Below, piece after piece: positions 35,690-48,129 of a stretch of DNA of 64,000 bases. The first letter of the stretch is position 1. Each line of letters begins with the position of its first letter. The notes below the pieces were generated by a model, which searched no databases, had not been told where the DNA came from, and worked only from the letters and a program-made list of their open reading frames with translations. The position numbers were made by a program, and so were the translations under genes. Location: assembly GCA_030407085.1 (NCBI GenBank), contig CM059587.1, positions 72,467,001 through 72,531,000 on the forward strand, read 5' to 3'. Origin of the DNA: Trichopria drosophilae. Lineage: Eukaryota; Arthropoda; Insecta; Hymenoptera; Diapriidae.

Positions 35690-35985
35690 GTTTTCTGATG
35701 TAGTAGGCCAAAAATAGGCATTTTGCGCCCTCACTTGCGGGCGTAAAATATCTATTTCACTCCTCCTGGGACATACAATAAATTTGACGGTAAGGAGGCG
35801 CGAAATTGCCATTTTAGGCCCGCAAATCAAGGCGTAAAAGCATTTGCATCAAAAAACAATGTTTGAATCTCAGACGTAGGATTTTCATCCTCACGAACTG
35901 AGCTTCGTCGACCCTCGGGTTCTGTTATCGATGCGTAAAACTCCATTTTACGCCCTTGATACAAAAATAACTATACTGCTCATAA
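35690..35985. repeat. TTTTACGCCC-family repeat, copy 1
   Basis: TTTTGCGCCC, GGGCGTAAAAT, GGCGTAAAAG and CATTTTACGCCCTTGATAC alternate in both orientations. CCTTGATACAAAAATAACTAT at the right end matches 46287-46306 closely. The family recurs at 40625-40810 and 56480-56575. Confidence 0.6.
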
Positions 35986-36182
35986 TAGACTGAGCAATGT
36001 ACTTTCACCGTTTTAGAGTATAAGATGCACGAATTTCCATAAAATTTCCATTATAAATAAAAAAAAAACATTGCAAGAACACATGATTTGTAATACACGT
36101 ATCATTCAATTTTATATTCTCATATTAATTTTAATAAATATTCAGAGCCCAACAAAATTTTGTTGACCTCTAAGTAAGAGTC

Positions 36183-36677
36183 GATTCTGATAGAATTTTT
36201 GCTCGAGAACCGAAATATGAACACCAAAATATCCAGTTGGTTCTAGTTTTTGAGATATTGAATCTAAATGTATACGCCAAAATATTAAATTGGATCTACT
36301 TTTTGGCCAAATTGAAGGTCAGAGGGGTAAAAAAACGGAGTTTGAAACATTTGATTCAAATTTGCAAAAGTTCGTCGGACATATTGGTTCGGCCATTTTG
36401 CATTTCTTCATTTTATTTGCATCGCATTCTATAGTACAGATGTGAAAAATGTCCATGAAAAAACGATTTGTGACCACTTTGACCTTCAATGTGGTCAGAA
36501 ACTAGATCCACATCAATATTTCGTTTTACATATTCGAGATTCTGCAGGGTATAGATGCTGAAAATGTCTGAAATCTGATTTTGTACCCCTTTTGACCTTC
36601 AATATCTCAAAAACTAGAGCCAATTGCATATGTTGGCGATCTTATTTGGATTCTGGAGCAAAATTCCTACCAGAATC
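36183..36677. repeat. Foldback element, about 495 bp
   Basis: The ends GATTCTGATAGAATTTTTGC and, inverted, GATTCTGGTAGGAATTTTGC match. Inside, GTTCTAGTTTTTGAGATATT is mirrored by AATATCTCAAAAACTAGAGC, and TTGAAGGTC/GACCTTCAA occur three times. Confidence 0.75.
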
Positions 36678-36689
36678 TTGTTTTATGTA

Positions 36690-39600
36690 TAGGGCAACAT
36701 GAAATTCCGAAAGAGTTCTTTAAGATGTATGTACTGACTGTGTAGGTACCATGAATAATGTATGAGTCAATTTAATTGTTCTTATCTTGGCCTATTGGTA
36801 TGAACAGAAAGAGATATTCGGAAATGTAGAAGGAAAAATCAATTCTATGATTCAATCTGGTTTATTTCCTTCCATCTTGGTCTCTAAATTGCTTTCATGA
36901 GCGCAAAGTCAGTATGAGTGATGGAAATTTTTCGGTTGTTGTTGGTCCAACCAAAGCGTTTGATTCCGGTTCCTAAAACAAATTTGATTGTGCGCCATAT
37001 ATACCATCAAATGGTGAACGAAATGACAGAATTCTTCTTGAAACTTTTTTTTTTTATTTCTGTGTAAATTAGCTTTATTCAGATAACAAATACTTTTTGA
37101 CAATCCGCAGGATGCCTCCGAGAGACTATTAATAGTTATATTAGGTTGAAAAACCGACAAATCAAAAAGCCGACAGGTAAAAAAATTACTCTTTGCTTAT
37201 GGATGCGTCAATTTTTGTAAGTGCCGGCTTTTTATCAGGCTGCTCGGTTTTTCCATCCGGACACTTTATACAAACATATGTTTCGAGTTCGTTTTTGACA
37301 TAACAACAAGACCCATTTATTCTGAATTTAAAATTAACCGATTCAAATGACAAACGTTTCAAGTTCATTGGGTACACTGAATAGTTTTAAAAAGGAATAT
37401 GTTTTTCTAAAATAAATGCATTGAATCTATGAAATATTGAAAATACCGAGTAGCTGCAAAATACGTTTGGGGAATTGTGTACATTTCAATGTAAGAAATT
37501 ATAAATTACTGAATACATTTGAATATATTCGTAAATTATATATTTCCAGTTATTGACCTGGACAATTTTTACAAAATCGTGAATGGTTATAGATAATTAT
37601 ATACATTTATACATCACTGAACTGAACGAAATAATTCCAGGGTAGAGAGACATAATGATACGTACATGTGCCATATCGTACTGCTGTTATGGTTACTCAT
37701 GAACGGGATACCTATATTAACCTTACATTTTTCTTTAAAACGAAATTCATGTAAATCAACTATATTCATTTTGTTCCTAGTCTATTCCAAATTGCTGTAG
37801 ATTTCACTAATTTTTTTCCACGATGTGTCTATTGCGGAAAATTATGGAAATAAGCATAGGGAATGGAAGTCGATGAAGTCTTTTTCGTGGTATTTTACAA
37901 TACGAATTTTAGTAATTGAATTCCACTATAGTTAAGACCTCCAGTTATGCCACTACTAACTAAATGTACGGTACCGTAATGTCCCTTAATAAACCATAAT
38001 GACCGGCTGTATCAGATACTTTAGTTTCGAGATATATCGGAGGTAATCATACATCCTATTTATTAAGAGTTTTGTAATTTATATAATATATTTATATTAT
38101 ATAATTAGTATACAATAATTTCACGCACTCGTTGATACTAAAAAGTAGGGTCAACTTTGATGACGAAACACTGCAATGCGGAACGCCTAAATACCGGAAA
38201 CCAAATTGCGGTGCACCTTTAGCACTACCGTCATGGCGTGAAACCCCCACTGTTTAAACTACCAGCAATATAAAATACAGGGTGTCATTATCTGAATAGA
38301 ACCAAACGTGAAAATTACCGTTAAAATGTTTGGAATTTAAAAAGTTTTATTTTTAAATATATGAACATATCCAAAATTGGTTATGAATATGAATCTAAAA
38401 ACCTCGAATGTACATTATATTTGACACATTATGAAATAAACAATTTTTAAAAATGTTATTACTAGAAAGGTACGTAAATGTCCAAGAACAACTTCTTACA
38501 CTTTCAAAAAGTTACAACCATTTCTTTTCAAAACAAAAAAACGTTATATCAGAAACTATTTTTTTAATTAGTACGTAACCAGAGCAATATTTTACCTTAC
38601 AATGTAATGATTGGCTAATATTCTTGATGGGCTACCAAACGGCGTCGAGTGGAATGTCTATGCGGAAAGAAGTTAGACTCATACGTGAGCGACGATTGCC
38701 ATCTGATTGGAGGACACAAATCTCACTTACATGGAGCCCAGACGTGCACTTTAATCTCATTTGTGAGTTCCATTATGCAACCAATATGAACTCTCATTGC
38801 TATCTGGGTTAATAACCAGTGCACAGTTCATTCAAAAATTTATTTATATAACTCTGAATATCTGAATAATTGTTGGTTCGCTGAACACGAATCTAATGTC
38901 AGATTTCCCGTTTAAACTGGGGGTCCAACGTAATGGGCGATATTTTCTTAAATGAGCGAATTTTTTTCAAAATTATTTGAAAAATTGAAAAGTGCTAATT
39001 CATTATGGTCGTCGGTTTTTTTAAATTGAAGCGTATTTATTTGAAACTGATTACTTAGAAATTTTTGTGTTGAATTTCAAATATCAACAAATTTCAAAAA
39101 GAACATGAAACTTAAAGATTTTCTAAAATTGTGTAATGTAACCATGAAAATAATTAAAATTATTTTTAACTGTTTCAGCTTAACACTGGTAGACGACAGG
39201 CACAACAAAAGATTAGGGATTTACCAATGAAGGGGACCAAATGAAGATCACAACGACGTTCAAAGTTACTACATTACCTTAAGACTTTTGATATAAGCCA
39301 GAAAAAAAAGAGTAATTTTCTACATAAAAAAATAGTTAAGTTTTGTAAATAAGACAAGAGTAACATATCGAGTATTTGTGCCTTTTTAATATTGTCTTTT
39401 CCAGCATTAAGTTTGACAATTATACAATACATTAAATGTTAAAAATTAGAATTCTGAATTGGTAAAAAGTGTCAAACAAAAGTACCTACGTCTCCTGTTT
39501 TTTTCTTGTATCATTTCAGGAATGTTTTATCGTTATTTCAAGCGATAAATGAATATAATCCATTGGGGATACAGAAAATATCATCAATTTTCAATTTTTT

Positions 39601-39740
39601 AAAATGAGGATCCGCACTGATTGCACAAGCTTCTGCTTGTCCCAACAAGAGTTCGGTTATCGTAAGCCAACTGTTTTTATCGATTATCCTAACTGTTTGT
39701 AATCGGTTGTTAGACTGGTACTTACAAGGAAATCGGTTTG
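36690..39740. other. AT-rich DNA with one CCGACA-family fragment
   Basis: 37145-37260 holds AAAAACCGACAAATC, AAAAAGCCGACAGG and inverted GCCGGCTTTTT/CTCGGTTTTTCC, related to the CCGACAGTC family. TACAGGGTGTCATT at 38276 resembles a transposon end, but no partner end was found. No gene was recognised. Confidence 0.45.
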
Positions 39741-39749
39741 GTTGTCGAA

Positions 39750-39795
39750 ACCAAGCATTTAGTCAAAAAATATTTACGACAATTTATTAATTCAT
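39750..39795. repeat. Swapped-block repeat, copy 1
   Basis: CCAAGCATTTAGTC is followed by AAATATTTACGACAATTTAT. At 40436-40475 the same two blocks occur in the opposite order, both on the plus strand. Confidence 0.6.
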
Positions 39796-40435
39796 TCTGG
39801 TTTTTCCTATGAAAGGCAAGTAGATCTTCATATTTTTGTGGAACATACTTGCTTTTTACTATCATTTTCTAAATAATTTTGCAAATATAGAAAACAAATC
39901 TGGTCTCAATTGCAAAAGTTTAGAAAATTCATTTTTATATCTATATTATATGTATACACAAAATTCCACGGCTTGTGTATTTTCATTTTTTTCAAAATTG
40001 TATTTTCGCAAGTGAAATTTGTTATTGTTTGTACATATGATGGACGTTATTGACTTCTGGTTGGTTTTGAACGAAATTTATATCGTTCAAAATTTGCCCG
40101 ACGTTATATGTTCTTCATATGATGAAACATTCATGTTTTTTGCTTCTTTTCTACATGTCATCCAAATCCGGATGCATTTTTGAGACTTTTCTAAATTTTT
40201 GATATTTAACAGATTGTTAAATTCAAAATTTAGTAATTTTTTTGAACGTCTAAGGATGAAGGCGCAAAACCTTATTGACAAGTCCTATGCGCCCCCAAGG
40301 ACGAAACGTTCAATTTTTAATTAAATCTAGTAACTGTACTTAGTTGCAGGTTTATGTTTTTCTTAAACATCTAATTGTATGGTGACCGATAAAAACCAAG
40401 CAACTCAATCATTTTAATGTATTTTACTACGGTCA

Positions 40436-40475
40436 AGAAATATTTACGACAATTTATTAATCAAGCATTTAGTTA
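40436..40475. repeat. Swapped-block repeat, copy 2
   Basis: AAATATTTACGACAATTTAT precedes TCAAGCATTTAGTT, the reverse order of the copy at 39750. Confidence 0.6.
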
Positions 40476-40624
40476 CTGGAATCCATTTCTCCAACCAGGC
40501 CAGTTTGGTAAGAAACTTATATTCAATTACTTCCATGTATATATATGTATGAAAGGGATTGCAATACTCTGTATCACATGCTTTATATTACAATACTTTA
40601 TATGCTTAATTTTTGACACTACGG

Positions 40625-40810
40625 GAGTAGAACTCGATTTTGCGCCCTGCCGTGTCATCTTCGGGCGCATATTATCGAGCCCCACGCTCGTCATATTAAA
40701 AAAAAAACGTATGCAACATGGGCGAAATATCGATCTCCGACGAGTGCGATTGTGATCATCGCATCGCTTGTGCGATAAATTTCGCACTCTTCAAAGATCG
40801 GTAATTGCGC
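40625..40810. repeat. TTTTACGCCC-family repeat, copy 2
   Basis: TTTTGCGCCCTGCCGTG, TTCGGGCGCATATTATCG and TTGCGCCC mark a CpG-rich block similar in style to 35690-35985. Overlapping open frames here (40417-40787) show no domain. Confidence 0.5.
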
Positions 40811-40814
40811 CCTT

Positions 40815-42950
40815 GTTACATAATATACTATTTTTTATCATGCAAAAAGTCAACAAGTGATGACAAGCTTATACGAGGACTGGCAAAGAGTGCCGATCGC
40901 GCTGGTGAGTCAGAAAAATCTTTGGGCCGTATCAACATTATTTTTCGGTACCATGATCTGCAAAATTTACATTTATGGCCTGAAAACATTTCGTGTTAAA
41001 AACGAGTACTATGGTAATTTTAATAATAAAAAAATGTTCTTAACCTATGAACGGTATCGGCGATCACCAGTAGTTGTCACCACTTACAGGAACTTCATTC
41101 TCCATCACCATCGACATTATCCACATGTAGAAAATCAGTCGTCTGCATCACTATTATTGGGGAACACTCACCGACATGTGTCACAGTCATGCATCATTAT
41201 CTCTAGTCATCGTCCATCATTATGACGGTTAGGTTAGAATTCAATAGATAAACTTTATCGATAGTAGTAATAAAATCTTGCATTTCTATGTATAATATAT
41301 AGTTTCCTGATAAAAGGACAATATTTTATTTTGGAAACATTTGATCCTAACGGACAGCATTCAGGAAAGGAAGATACTACGTTTGCAGGTACATATATTT
41401 TTGCTGAAGAAAGAGAAATGTAAATATTTCTTTAGATCAGAAAAATGTTACCAAACGACGAACTGTAAGATAGTATTTTAGAAAATTTATATCGTTATAA
41501 CACGGTAAATATTACATGGCAAAATTTAAAGAATGCCTTAAAGATTTGCACAAAAGAAACGCACTTGATACTAAAACATATGTATACAATAAGAAAAATA
41601 TAAACAAAAAAACAAATGCACGAAAATACTATAGATATTTATATAAATGCATGTTATCGAGACTTCAATATACGAAGAAATGCAAGAAAACATGTACACA
41701 CGCGACCACGTTTACATATATCGAACTAAACTTGTATATGTGTACAATACGGTCTTTAAACGGTTCTTACTACTTGCGCGAAACACGCCATCTATCACGA
41801 ACGAAGTAAAGTAGATTATTATTGGAAATTAGTTGATTTTTCTAAATGTAAAGTACATTTTAGTTTATTAGTCATGATATTTCCGTTTTTTAAGATAAAA
41901 TATCTTGTAATGCAGAATACTTTTTTTTTTCAATACGTAACTTTCCAGCGTATAATAAAAATTAGCCAATAAAAAGGTATAAAATGCTGAAATTGTAAAA
42001 CGAAAAATTACGAAAAAAATTTTTCAAAAGTTACCAAACACTTTTCCTCCATTTTGTGTAATATTTACATTTCTCTCTTCACCGTGTGTACAGTTTTACA
42101 GGAATTTTACAATTATTTGAAAGATGATCACTTGGGCCGATCATACAATAAATTTTCATGATCTTATTTATGATAATAGAACCATGTCAATTATAACAAA
42201 ATATAAAACAAAATTATACATTCTGCCAAAAATACAATTGGAGGTAATGATGGATACATCCGGTGGCATCGAATGAAATCACGTAAAATTGGAAAGTAGC
42301 ATTAAATCAAAGCGCATGCTTGCTGAACTAAAATTTGAGGAAGAGCTAAAAAACACAAAACTACATCCGAGACGGTCGGAGCGGAGTATTATTTATATGA
42401 AAATGACGTCGTGCGAACAGTCCGCCGAGCAAATTATCCCCAAATTGAACCACCGAGAATTCCGTCAGCTTTTAATGGAACCAATCTTTCGCGAGTGCGG
42501 ATGATCGTTTTCAATATGCCGAATCACGCGATGCACCTCCTATTCAAAAACGTCCGAGTGAAAAACCTGGCTCTAAGAGATAAAAGGCTACGACGGTGAA
42601 AAGAATTCGGGCATCCGGTCTTCTTTTTCAGTTTTCGAGCCAGAGCATCACTTTCGTTTCGCTAAGAACGCATTTACTCTGACTTTTGCCATCGCGGATA
42701 CATATGGAATTTGAATTCGCATTGACGAGCAAGCGAAATTCGACGTATGTCATTATAAAATTCGTTTGGTATAATTATATCCGAATATAGAAACGATTAT
42801 GTCTTCCATTTTGTTGACTACTTTTTCGAACTTAAGCAGATACATGTTAACTTGTGATGTTCGCACAGAGAAAAATTCTCTTATAAAGTTTACCATCATG
42901 GCAACGGTCCTGCACTGGACCAATATTTATAATAATTTCTTAAGTCTTAT
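40815..42950. other. Intergenic DNA, slightly GC-richer at 42240-42730
   Basis: Open frames at 40857-41225 and 42289-42504 have odd but unassignable compositions (His/Ser-rich from CAT/CAC repeats in the first). The 42240-42730 block has more CpG than its flanks; it could be a regulatory element or an exon I cannot recognise. Confidence 0.35.
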
Positions 42951-42953
42951 TTA

Positions 42954-43202
42954 TACAGGGTGGACGTTGGCCAGCGGGTCCATAGGTATCCCATGTTAAA
43001 AAATTAACTAGATCATCAGTCGATTAATCCCGTGGTAATTAGGTTTTGCTACAGTCTTTAAATTCCTCGCAATGCATAAATAAACAGAACTAAGAATTGT
43101 AGCAAAGCCGACAAGGCCTAAATACCGCGTGACTAGTCGACTGATCTAGTTACTGCTTTAACATGGGATTCCTATGACCCGCTAGCCGACGTCCATCCTG
43201 TA
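42954..43202. mobile_element. MITE with long TIRs and TA target duplication
   Basis: The left end TACAGGGTGGACGTTGGCCA and inverted right end TACAGGATGGACGTCGGCTA continue in parallel for about 90 bases (GCGGGTCATAGG, TCCCATGTTAAA, AACTAGATCA). TA lies at 42952-42953 and 43203-43204. It is 249 bp and nearly palindromic, typical of a Tc1/mariner-derived MITE. Confidence 0.82.
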
Positions 43203-43204
43203 TA

Positions 43205-43845
43205 TACCCAATGGATCGTCCAAAACAACCAATGGACATAATCGGGCGACCAATGTAGGTACCTCTGGATGTTCATCAAATCTGGTGTACATCGATGATA
43301 CATACAGATTTTTTCGGCACATTTATGAACATAAAAGATACGTATATAATACACGTACATTCTCTGTAGAAAAGAAGACCACTTTTTGGGTAGTTTCGGT
43401 ATAGTTTACATATCTACCATATTAAAAGCAAAAAAGTAACAAAAAAAAAAGAGTAATTGGACAATATAACAAAAAATGGACCAGATTCTACAAGGGTTGT
43501 ACATCCATTTTTCAACGTTAAATTGTTGCATTTTGAAGGACGTCCTTTTTAACTATTACTAATCAAAATGGCAAAAAAGTAATGATCATTTTTAGAAGAT
43601 TATTATTATAATTTGAAATTAGTTATAAACATAAAAAAATGAAGTTCCCTGAAATGGGCACTATTGACATTTTTATTGAAATATTATATAACATCAAATA
43701 CACTATTTTAAATCTATTACATAATATTTGTTATGTGCAAATCCTGGGAATATTAATAATTTCCTAATCGATGGGGGAGCCAGATTTAATAAGCTTCTAG
43801 TCTTATTATAAGTAACTAAATTTCACATGACGAACCTAATTCCAA
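43205..43845. other. Intergenic DNA with TCCAATGGA motifs
   Basis: CCAATGGAT (43209) and CCAATGGACATAA (43230) resemble motifs at 44086-44285 (GTCCAATGGATCAC). They may be two pieces of one decayed repeat. Nothing else was recognised. Confidence 0.4.
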
Positions 43846-43900
43846 ACGTAGCTTAGTGGTTAAAACGTTAGCGTAGTGAAAGAGGTTCGATCCTGCCGCG
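43842..43900 (+). ncRNA. tRNA-like SINE head or tRNA pseudogene
   Basis: A perfect A box TAGCTTAGTGG (43849-43859) and a B box GGTTCGATCC (43884-43893) sit 35 bases apart, shorter than the usual 44 or so. Acceptor ends do not pair. This is a tRNA-derived promoter with a deletion, not a working tRNA. A tail of T runs follows. Confidence 0.6.
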
Positions 43901-44442
43901 AGGTGTTTTTTCTCATTCCAAATTGATTGATTTATTTACGAGCATTAAAATGATTAAAATAATTCAACTTATATACAAATATAATTAAAACATAAATAAT
44001 ATATATACAAAATTAAATAAGTTTAAAAATAAATTGAGCTAGAATAATTCGCCTAATTTATTTTTTAGGATTTATGTACATCCAATGATTGTCCGTTGCA
44101 TATCTAATGGTTTGTAGAATCCCAAAACTGGTCGTTGGACGTCTTTTTTTTAATATCCAAAAATGCTACTAACGTCTAATGATTGTCCATTACAACTTTC
44201 TTTCAACCATTTAAAATCCAGATTTCGTCCGTTGTAGGTCAAAATTTGGTCCCGTCCAAATGTGGATGTCCAATGGATCACAACTGTATCACTTGCAGAC
44301 AATTCTGACGTTTCGTGTGGACTTCGCAGGTACGGTTTCTGGACGGCCTACACAGAGATAAAAAGAGTTAGTGGAATGATAAAAAAAGGTAGAAATGGTT
44401 CTAACATAACAATAGTAAAATTAACCACACGAATATTGACTG

Positions 44443-44596
44443 TATACGGAAAATGATTTTACGCCGCGATAGGCTAATATTAAGGTGCGACAGCAAAATT
44501 GCGGTGCCGATATGGCTATGGCCTCAGTATTACTTTGCGACGGCATTTGATGTGTTAGGTTTAGGCTGCGGCAAAACAAACATTATTTTCCGTGTA
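44443..44596. mobile_element. Hairpin MITE-like element with ACGGAAAAT ends
   Basis: TATACGGAAAATGAT and inverted TACACGGAAAATAAT form the ends. TTTTGCCGC/GCCGC and TAGGCTAA/AGCCTAA are mirrored inside. AAAATTAAC flanks both sides in inverted orientation, so the true element may be larger. Confidence 0.55.
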
Positions 44597-45281
44597 TGTT
44601 AATTTTACAACTAAAAATATTGTAAAATATACCATGCCAAACCTATTGTTAATGTGACAGAGATTATTTTGGTTTAATCAATTTTATTACATCTATTTTA
44701 CTATTCCGGAATATATTTAAAATGCCTATTTTATTGTAAAATGCCATATTTCTGAGGTTATGTACTGTAGTACATATTTCACGATGAAGAGAAGTTAACG
44801 GAACAATATTATTATCTTGTTTACTAAAGAAATATTTAATTTAATAATTTTTTTGAATAACGAGATTTTTATAAATGGTTGGATTAACGATATTTCTGTT
44901 TGTTTTGCCGTACGAATGGACATAGTAGAAGTGTTTTGTACGCACACCTGCTAATTTGATATATGACAAGGTCAAATATTGTAAATATTCTAAACTGTAT
45001 AGTCTTTACCAAAAAATGCTGACATATCGCATTATAGTAATCTTCTTAAAATACCATCTAAAATACCAAAATTTCCCGAAAAGTAGATTTATTGGTCATA
45101 AACTCAAAGTGCAAGTGATGCTAATGAAGACATTGAAATTCATGTAGTCATAATGAAGACCACGCAAGGGAACCAACTGTACCGTGGCTAAAATAAATGC
45201 TGTTATAACAGATGGTAATAAATAGTTACATTTAATATTACAAATATGTAATTTGATGTTAATAGAATTATATCATATCCA

Positions 45282-45391
45282 CACGCAAAGAAACGTTCAG
45301 AGGGCACAGCCAGAAATATGGTTAAAGTATTCATATTTTTGGCAGAAGTAACTATATTTGTGGCTGTATTTTCCGAAAATTTCTTTCAGTG
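45282..45391. mobile_element. Short MITE with CACTGAAAGAAA-type ends
   Basis: The left end CACGCAAAGAAACGTTC and inverted right end CACTGAAAGAAATTTTC are similar, with ACAGCCAGAAATAT mirrored by ATATTTGTGGCTGT. Total 110 bp. Confidence 0.65.
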
Positions 45392-45394
45392 CTG

Positions 45395-47940
45395 GTAAAA
45401 ATAGCGCCAACATTCTAGCTTGTTTTTGGATAATAAACGTGCGTACTAAACAGTTTGTTCACAACAATCTTGGCCAGTTACCCATTGGAAATGTATGAAT
45501 TTTACGGTTATTTGTTATATAGCTTTGTAGATTAATCTTGTATAATTTGTGTCGAGTTTCTAGGTAAGCATTATTCAGAATATTTAAAACACATAAACTC
45601 ATCAGTTTTTGTCCAGGTTTTGGACTAGAATTTTACTAGTATCTGGATATCTGGATTGGTCTTTTTGATGATCATCTATATAGTTTATACGTGTTTTATC
45701 GGTTTTCGGTACATTCTTTATACATTTTCTATCTAGTATTTACGCATTTTAAGGATCTTGTTCTTTAAAGCGCTTTTACAAGGATTAAAACTATTTTTAT
45801 AGTTGTAAAACAGGTAAATACCTGTTATAGGTGTAATATAGTTTTAATGTAAATATAACAGAACGTTTAAAAAAGATATTTCCCTACATAATTTCAATAA
45901 CTTTTCTTAACAGTCATTACCAAATTTACACAATAGAGATGGGGGTCCACACCAGTTGAATATTCGCGAGATACTGATTATGGTTTTCTAATTTAATAGC
46001 AAGGTACAATTTTTCCAAGAACCGCGTACAGTGAAAGGATAAAAACCATAAAACCTAAACAACATACGTTAAGGACTGTAAACAGTTCGCTGCATTTATT
46101 TTGATATGTGCCCTTCTCAAATGCACATTTATTTCAAACATATTTTGAATAATTTTGATAAATAGTTATTAAGTAGGATTTTTAGACAATTATGTTAGCA
46201 GCTTCAATTCATTTATTTCTGTTATTAAATTATTTATGCTTCGCCGTCCGTCGTGTTTTGTGATCAAGGCAGAAACCCCCATTTTACTCCCTTGACACAA
46301 AAATAACTATGTTCATGTAAATTTAACACTAAACCATACAAAAGTTTAGTAAGCAACAAGTAATATGTTGGTTATAAACCAAATCCAGGAATGGAACTAC
46401 GGAAATATATAAATATCAAAAGAAATTTTCGAATTTTGTTATCAAATTAAAATACATTATTATTGTAATTCAACAGCTTCACAATAATCATTTATATGTA
46501 TATTAACGTAAAAAATATTGACGTGGACGGATTTAACAGACAAGCTTATTTATAAATGTCAGTTATATACTAAACTCCCACGTATGTTATTAATTTTAGA
46601 AAACTTTCAAACTTGAGCTTAACTGCGCTTGTGAGTATCCGTGGAGCAATGTTAGTTTGGTAATGTGGTGTCGGCATATATTAGGGCAAAATGTTATATT
46701 CGTCCCCCTGTTTCGTCGGAAACATAGTTAGGCTAAAGGTGAAACTTTCCGAAAATTAATGTCCCAAGTGTAATAATTTGACATCCAACCTGCTCCGAAA
46801 TTCGATTACCCGCGCGAGAATTGATTCAAAACTACCGATTACATAAGTCTAATTACGGTACTCATATATTTTCTAATCTGTGTATTTAATTATTATTTAT
46901 TACCTTAACCTATAATTTTACTATTTTTATTTATTTACCGTTTTATAGTTATTGTCCATTTTAAAATTGAAGATATATGTAAATATCCTGCAGGGATATT
47001 GGACAAATCGCAAACTGCGGTAGTTTGGTAATGTTATTTCTTTTTGACAAAGTTATTAATGATCTAATAATAATAGTGCTAAATTAACAGGTTTCAGTAT
47101 GCATATTTTAAATACCGGTATTAGTTTTAATTGCAAAAATATTATAATTTTAGTCACTGAAATCAATAATAACAAACGAAAATATTCAGAAAATTATTTT
47201 ATTAAAATAATTACAATAGATTTAAGAAATAGTTATTACAGGAATTGCATCACACTTTATTAAATGTTTAAATTTACATTTACGATATTTTCTTCCTGAC
47301 TTTCTTGTTTTATTGTGTTAAATAAAAAAATAATTTAATTCTTGATAACAAATAAAATTCCATTAAAAACCCATTTTTCTATTTTTGGGTTTCAAACTTT
47401 TCACGACAGATAAGGATATTTTGGGTTTTTACGATTAATTATATAAAAACAATACCTGAAATTAATATTACAATTAATTAATAATACAAGTAATATTAAA
47501 CATTACATATTATATTCAAGATAAGAATAAACAAGAAAAAAATAATTTTTTTACCAACATCATAAACTATTATAGTATTCATAATTCACATAACACTTTT
47601 AATGAGAATAAATCTAATGCCGGTGTGCAATATTATTTCAAAAAGGTCTACTTTTAAACTAGAATGACATATATGATTATTGCTATCACTTTCACTTTCA
47701 ATTCTAAGATTGCGAAATAATTATGATATTGACAGGGGATAAATAATAATTGTCGATAACGTGTAGCACCTAAATTGTCGCTTTTTCCTATTGTTTTCGA
47801 GTACGCTGTATTGATTTCCGATTAGAAAATATACGACAAATAATTATTTGGACAAACATGCAAAATAAAATAAAAAAGTCATGATTTTTAAATCTTTAAA
47901 TTTTTCTTCCACTGAAACAGATACATAAAAAATGATTCCG
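45395..47940. other. AT-rich DNA with one TTTTACGCCC-family fragment
   Basis: 46235-46315 shows CATTTTACTCCCTTGACACA, followed by AAAATAACTAT, nearly the same as 35950-35975. Otherwise no gene or repeat was recognised. Confidence 0.5.
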
Positions 47941-47947
47941 ATTGTTG

Positions 47948-48121
47948 GGGCGATAAAATGACAAATCAAACAGTCGATAGGTCAAAAAACCGACAGTCAA
48001 AAAGGTGAGACATAAAAAAATGCACACATTGACAAGCAGACAGACATTTTTTAAATGTCGTTTTTTTACTGTCGGCTTTTCCATTGTCGGTGTTTTGACT
48101 GTCGGTTTTTCTACCCGCACC
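47948..48121 (-). repeat. CCGACAGTC-family repeat, main copy
   Basis: AAAACCGACAGTCAAAAAGG (47985) is mirrored by TTTTGACTGTCGGTTTTTCT (48090-48109). The right edge reads, inverted, GGGTGCGGGTAGAAAAACCG. The short open frames here are products of the repeat. Confidence 0.7.
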
Positions 48122-48129
48122 CTATTCAT

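Noticed and set aside
38276..38310. TACAGGGTGTCATT as the end of a transposon
   Set aside because: No inverted partner end was found within about 2 kb.
40417..41225. 112- and 122-codon plus-strand frames
   Set aside because: The first lies over a CpG-rich repeat; the second owes its His/Ser tail to CAT/CAC-rich sequence. No splice or start support.
41516..41809. 97-codon Lys/Tyr/Asn-rich frame
   Set aside because: Composition is what AT-rich DNA gives by chance; no domain, signal peptide or relative recognised.
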